Positions 59,672 to 64,000 of a stretch of DNA of 64,000 bases are shown here, piece by piece (the first letter of the stretch is position 1; every line of letters starts with the position of its first letter). The DNA comes from Pseudoscleropodium purum (Eukaryota; Streptophyta; Bryopsida; Hypnales; Brachytheciaceae). Both the position numbers and the translations under genes were made by a program. The stretch is taken from the NCBI GenBank assembly GCA_963969395.1, contig OZ017797.1, positions 17,670,001-17,734,000 of the forward strand. The letters are read 5' to 3'. The notes under the pieces were generated by a model, which saw nothing but the letters and a program-made list of their open reading frames with translations, was not told where the DNA came from and made no database searches.

Positions 59672-60085
59672 AAAATTTTCATTTTCTTTCTTTGAAATTT
59701 CCTCACAACATGAGGTTGAGGAGTAGCTCCAAGGTACAACAATTTTCATGGCATTTGACTACATGGTTAAAATGTTGTTGTATGATTTGTAGTTCCTTTC
59801 AAAGTGTGGATAGCCCGAATAACTAAAAAAAATACCTCTTATCTTAGAATTCATTTGAGCTTAGTTTTGAATATTTCTATACACTTAAAAGTTTCAAATA
59901 ATTTATTGTAATGAATGAGATGAATATTATGAGGAGTTTTATTTTGTGGGCTGTTATGGAATCTCTACCCTAGAACAAACTTTGAATTCTTGTTATGAAT
60001 TTAATTTTCAATAGTTTTGGAAAATAAAGTATAGGATGTAGATTGGTTATTACAATATTACAACCACTGGGATTGAAAATTAAAA
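59672..60085 (+). repeat. Diverged duplication R5, copy 2
   Basis: This is the second copy, about 1.4 kb downstream of the first. The DNA between the copies (58691-59671) is unrelated and contains no gene that I can support. Confidence 0.6.
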
Positions 60086-63000
60086 TTTTAATATTATTTA
60101 TCAAATTTTACCTCTTTCAATTTACAATTTTTTTTAAGAATGAATATGAGTTTAAAAAAAAAATTATATGTATTCCCAGCTTATTTCTTTAACATATTAT
60201 GCAAAAGATGAAAGTTGTAGGATATTGGCACATTTTGTGGTAAAATTTGAAAAGATGAAACATAACAAGTTTGGAAAGAGTTGAAAATACTTTTGTTTGA
60301 AATTCAAATATCATGATCTTACAATTGGTAAAGTCTCTTACTCTAAGAAATTAACTAAAGGAACCTATGGTTGAAGTTGTTAATGAATAAATATAGATGA
60401 AGATTTTAGCTTTGTTTTAGATATGAGTATTTTGGGCCTAAAAACATTGTGGGCCTTTAGGAGTTATTACTCCAAATTTGGTCAACATTGGATGCTTTCG
60501 AACTAGTATACATTTGTGATTATTGAAAAGAATTAATTTTCTTTCACAATATTATAAACACTTTAATTTTATCTTCAATATTGATTTATCTTTCTATTCA
60601 ATTTTGAGATGTAGAAGCCCTTCAAAAATTGAATTGAAACACTTAGAGATCATATAGTTCAAACATAAAATCTAAAACAAAAATAATACAATTTTTTCCA
60701 AAACAATAACCACATAACATGTATCACACACACAAATACATATCAATATATATAAAGAGAGATATGGAACCTCAAAAGATTTTTGTAAAATATCTTTAGC
60801 ATTGGTTAATTATTTAAGCTACATTGTCATTTTTTGCTACTTTTGAAGACAAATAAAGTATTTTAAAAGTACCTCAAAAATGCCTTTTTTTTTTAATGTA
60901 ATTGTTTCCAATTGTAACTATTGTTGAAAAAAACAAATTAAAAAAGAAAAATGTACAAAACATAAACAATGATCTTTTTTAGGCAAAAATGCCCCTAGAA
61001 GGATGAGGTAAACCACATTTTTCAAGAACTTTTCCTTGCTTACACTTGAAAGTACAACCTTGCTATGGAATTAACATCTCTTGTCACTCCCATGTTTTGA
61101 TATTTTATTTCTCATAATGATGCTCTACTTTCATGTTATTTAATTCATAACCTCAATGGAGTTCAATTTAGGACAAATGACACCTTCAAATTGGACAAGG
61201 AGAGGCATGTTTCTTTCTATACCATGGATCTAGTTAAGTGTTATGATGCCCTTCTTTCTAAACCCTTGATTTGGACCAAGTTAAATCCAACCATTCAACA
61301 ATGAGGTTATATCTATCTAGTAATGTGAAAGTAAGAGGTATATTATGAGAAGTAACATTCTTTGCCACTCCCATGGCTCTTTTGTGTATTGAAGTTGTGG
61401 CAAGCATGCATTGATTATGGAGAGTATGGTTATAATCATTACTGTACATTGGGGTAGGATTAGCACATTTGTGCTGAATTATTAAATAAAGTTTGTGAAT
61501 TAGCTTTGGCATTTTAAAATTTAGTTTTTGAGAATCCGACATTATATTCATAGGAACTAGCAAGCTTTTGACACTAACTTCAAAAGCCAATTGGAACTCA
61601 TGCATGAAGTTGCAGAAGATGAATTGTTTATACAAATGGGATGGTAGGAAGTAAAACACTTAATGTAGGATATGTAAATGATTAGGATTAGTAGAAACCT
61701 AACCGCTTATAGTCAAATTATCCCATATCCTTTGAAGGTTCATAATTGACAATGGATATCATTATAAAAACAACCTTTCTTCCTTATGTTCTCTCAAAAG
61801 CTCAATGAAGAATTTTTTTAACTTTGTACTATAAAATCCTTTTGCTAGTAGATAGTTATTGGACTTAAGTTTGGATCTTTTGACTAACACTAAATGTTTC
61901 CTTTTTTTCCAACAATTTGGTCATTTAATTATTGTTGAATTTGTTAGTTTTTTTTTTTTTTTTTCTAGCATTCTTGAAAATAATTATTTTTTGCCAATCT
62001 TGCTCCTAACATACAATATACTTCACACTTTGACCTTCTTTGATATTATGTTGTTTTACTTTTGAGAGGTGTCAATGTGATTGATTGAATAAGATCCAAT
62101 CATTCAGATTTCTCCTTACTTATAGAAATAATGACTTAATAAGAACTTGGTTTGATAGAACTCGTTTATAAAAACATTGAATTTCTAGGACTATAAAATC
62201 ATTTAAGCCTTCATGAAGGAGGGTTTGTTTGCCTTCCTTAGCATGTGGGATGATTCCCTATCAATTGAATCTTCAATTGTATGATTTAGATGGGGTTCAT
62301 CTTTACTTTAAAATCCTTAGAGTCCCAAGGCCATTTTTAGGGAAGGTGTCAAAAATCACTTAAAATTGTCATTTTCAATGTGAACAACAAAAAATTGAAA
62401 CATTTGTTTCATTTTCATATCCAAATGTAGGATCTTGCACTAAATTAGAATGAAAATGTTTGGAAGAAATTTCAAAATCTTTGATTGTATTGATTAAAAG
62501 ATATGAACATTTAAAGTGAAGAAAACATGTTTTGTTGCTTTTAGACTAACTAGATTATAAGGCTTTGAATCCTCTTACATTAAATGGTTTTTTTTTACTA
62601 CAAATTGTGAATTAAATTTTTCTTTTTATGTGATGAATTGACTTGAAAGTTCAAGATTTTCTTAAAACACTATGATTTTCACTTAAAAAATTTGTTAAGT
62701 CAAAGTAGATTAGAGACATAATGAAAAACTAAATTATCAATAGCTCTGAGATGAAATTAAAATACACTTACTAATTTCAATGGTGAGATTGTTCTAGAAA
62801 GAAAACTAAACCATGCACAATTTTTTTCTTAATTGCAAAAATTGAGTTCATAAATAGATCTAATACATTATTTTTTCAAATATTTGCTAAGAATGCCAAA
62901 AAAACAAGAAGCTTCATAACTTTCACATCAATTATCCAAATGGAATAAACCAAATCTTTCTATATAGACAAAATTTTTTTTAATAAGAAATATATATTTT

Positions 63001-64000
63001 TAAAATTTAATTTTTTGGGTTTTCCCTTCCTTGTTTTGAGTTGATTGTAGCATAACTTTTGCTCCCTTACACCATTTGAAATAGAAATTATATTCCTCTA
63101 AAGCTAATAAGTTTCCTATTTTGAAGAAGAAATTAAAAAAATCTTGTTAGAAATTGAAATTATAGGTACTTGCATGAACCTTTAAGAGTCCTAACTTTCT
63201 TGTATCATAGAAGGTGATTTAAAATATTATATATGAGACATAGAACTTCATAAGGTGAAGCCCAAAGTCTCAACTCTAAGCCCCAAGTTTTCTCACATAA
63301 AATATTATAAGGGAAATGTATATTTAGAAATAGATCAAAATTTTTTAAAAACACATATCTTGAGAGTACTTTTATATGTATACAATCTGCAATGCGTAGT
63401 TTTTAAAATAAAATCAATACACAAGGTTGTTTGATTTAGAGTTATTCTTCTCATATTGTATACAAAACAATATATGGAACATATAGTATGAGTTGGGTTT
63501 TCATTTTCATTAGATCCAACTTGAGCTTCGAGTCTTACTTCCTTAATTAGCACCAAACCTTCCAAAAGTGCAGTAGCGTAAGCATTTTTGAATGCATTTG
63601 GCTTTGGGATGTAGTGTAAAGCTCTAAGTTTAGATTTTCAACTCTCTAATAAGATTTTGAGAATTTGATGGAATTTGGGACATAGTGAGAATCGGCCCTT
63701 AGTGTTGACTATTCAATATGTCCCACCAAATTCTACATTTTTATACTATATAGACTAGTCAATTCTCGTTTCACATTGGTCAAATTTTATGGTCTATGAA
63801 TTATAATACCCTATGTGAGGATTAACTTTGGTTAAATGAAGCATTTTTTTGGGTCAAAAGTGCCTTACTTCATCTTAAAATTTGTTTACAATGATGATGA
63901 CTTCTAAAATTATAACTTGGAAATTCAATTTTGGTACTTTTTATTTGTTATGAGCCCCCATATCCAATTCACCAATTAGATTAGTACATCCTTGTATGAA
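60086..64000. other. AT-rich intergenic DNA to the window end
   Basis: Very low GC, with short chance frames (longest 133 codons at 61258-61659, minus, no domain). I see no gene, RNA gene or bounded element. Confidence 0.5.

Overview
This 64 kb window is nuclear DNA from a land plant. Three things show this: spliceosomal GT-AG introns, plant-type gene families (importin alpha, a plastid-type class IV aminotransferase, a MALE DISCOVERER/MRH1-type receptor-like pseudokinase), and many short non-autonomous DNA transposons in very AT-rich intergenic DNA. Gene density is low, about three genes in 64 kb, and exons are much richer in GC than their surroundings. I cannot name the species. A non-seed plant such as a bryophyte is a reasonable guess, but it is inference.

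Layout. 1-8387 is one giant inverted repeat: two arms of at least 3036 bp that look identical wherever compared, separated by 2315 bp that hold a decayed Copia retrotransposon pol relic and a 293-bp MITE. 10084-13175 (minus) is a complete nine-exon importin alpha gene (533 codons). 13.9-15.5 kb holds a second MITE of the same family and dispersed repeats. 17.3-19.6 kb holds an unrecognised, broken protein-coding relic. 23671-27516 (plus) is a six-exon class IV aminotransferase gene (358 codons) with a roughly 100-bp tandem repeat in its last intron. 28-39 kb is repeat-rich AT DNA with a Harbinger-like MITE, a repeat copy shared with 14.8 kb and microsatellites. 40272-41585 (plus) is an intronless receptor-like pseudokinase gene with a GC-rich leader. 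43.9-57.9 kb is an accessory mosaic: a GC-rich hAT-type MITE with an 8-bp target duplication, a CACTA-type foldback MITE with a 3-bp duplication, a TA-flanked element, a second Harbinger-like MITE, elements ending in GTCACACCTTCT, tandem duplications and a possible short LTR. 58-60 kb has a diverged duplication. I see nothing recognisable from 60.1 to 64 kb.

The three genes have unrelated housekeeping or signalling roles (nuclear protein import; amino-acid or D-amino-acid transamination; membrane receptor-like signalling) and do not form a functional cluster. The most unusual features are the 8.4-kb palindrome and a MITE family carrying an inverted pair of TGACGTGGC sites with a constant 9-nt spacer. 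I found no CRISPR array, rRNA or convincing tRNA gene. All calls come from reading the sequence; no database search was run.
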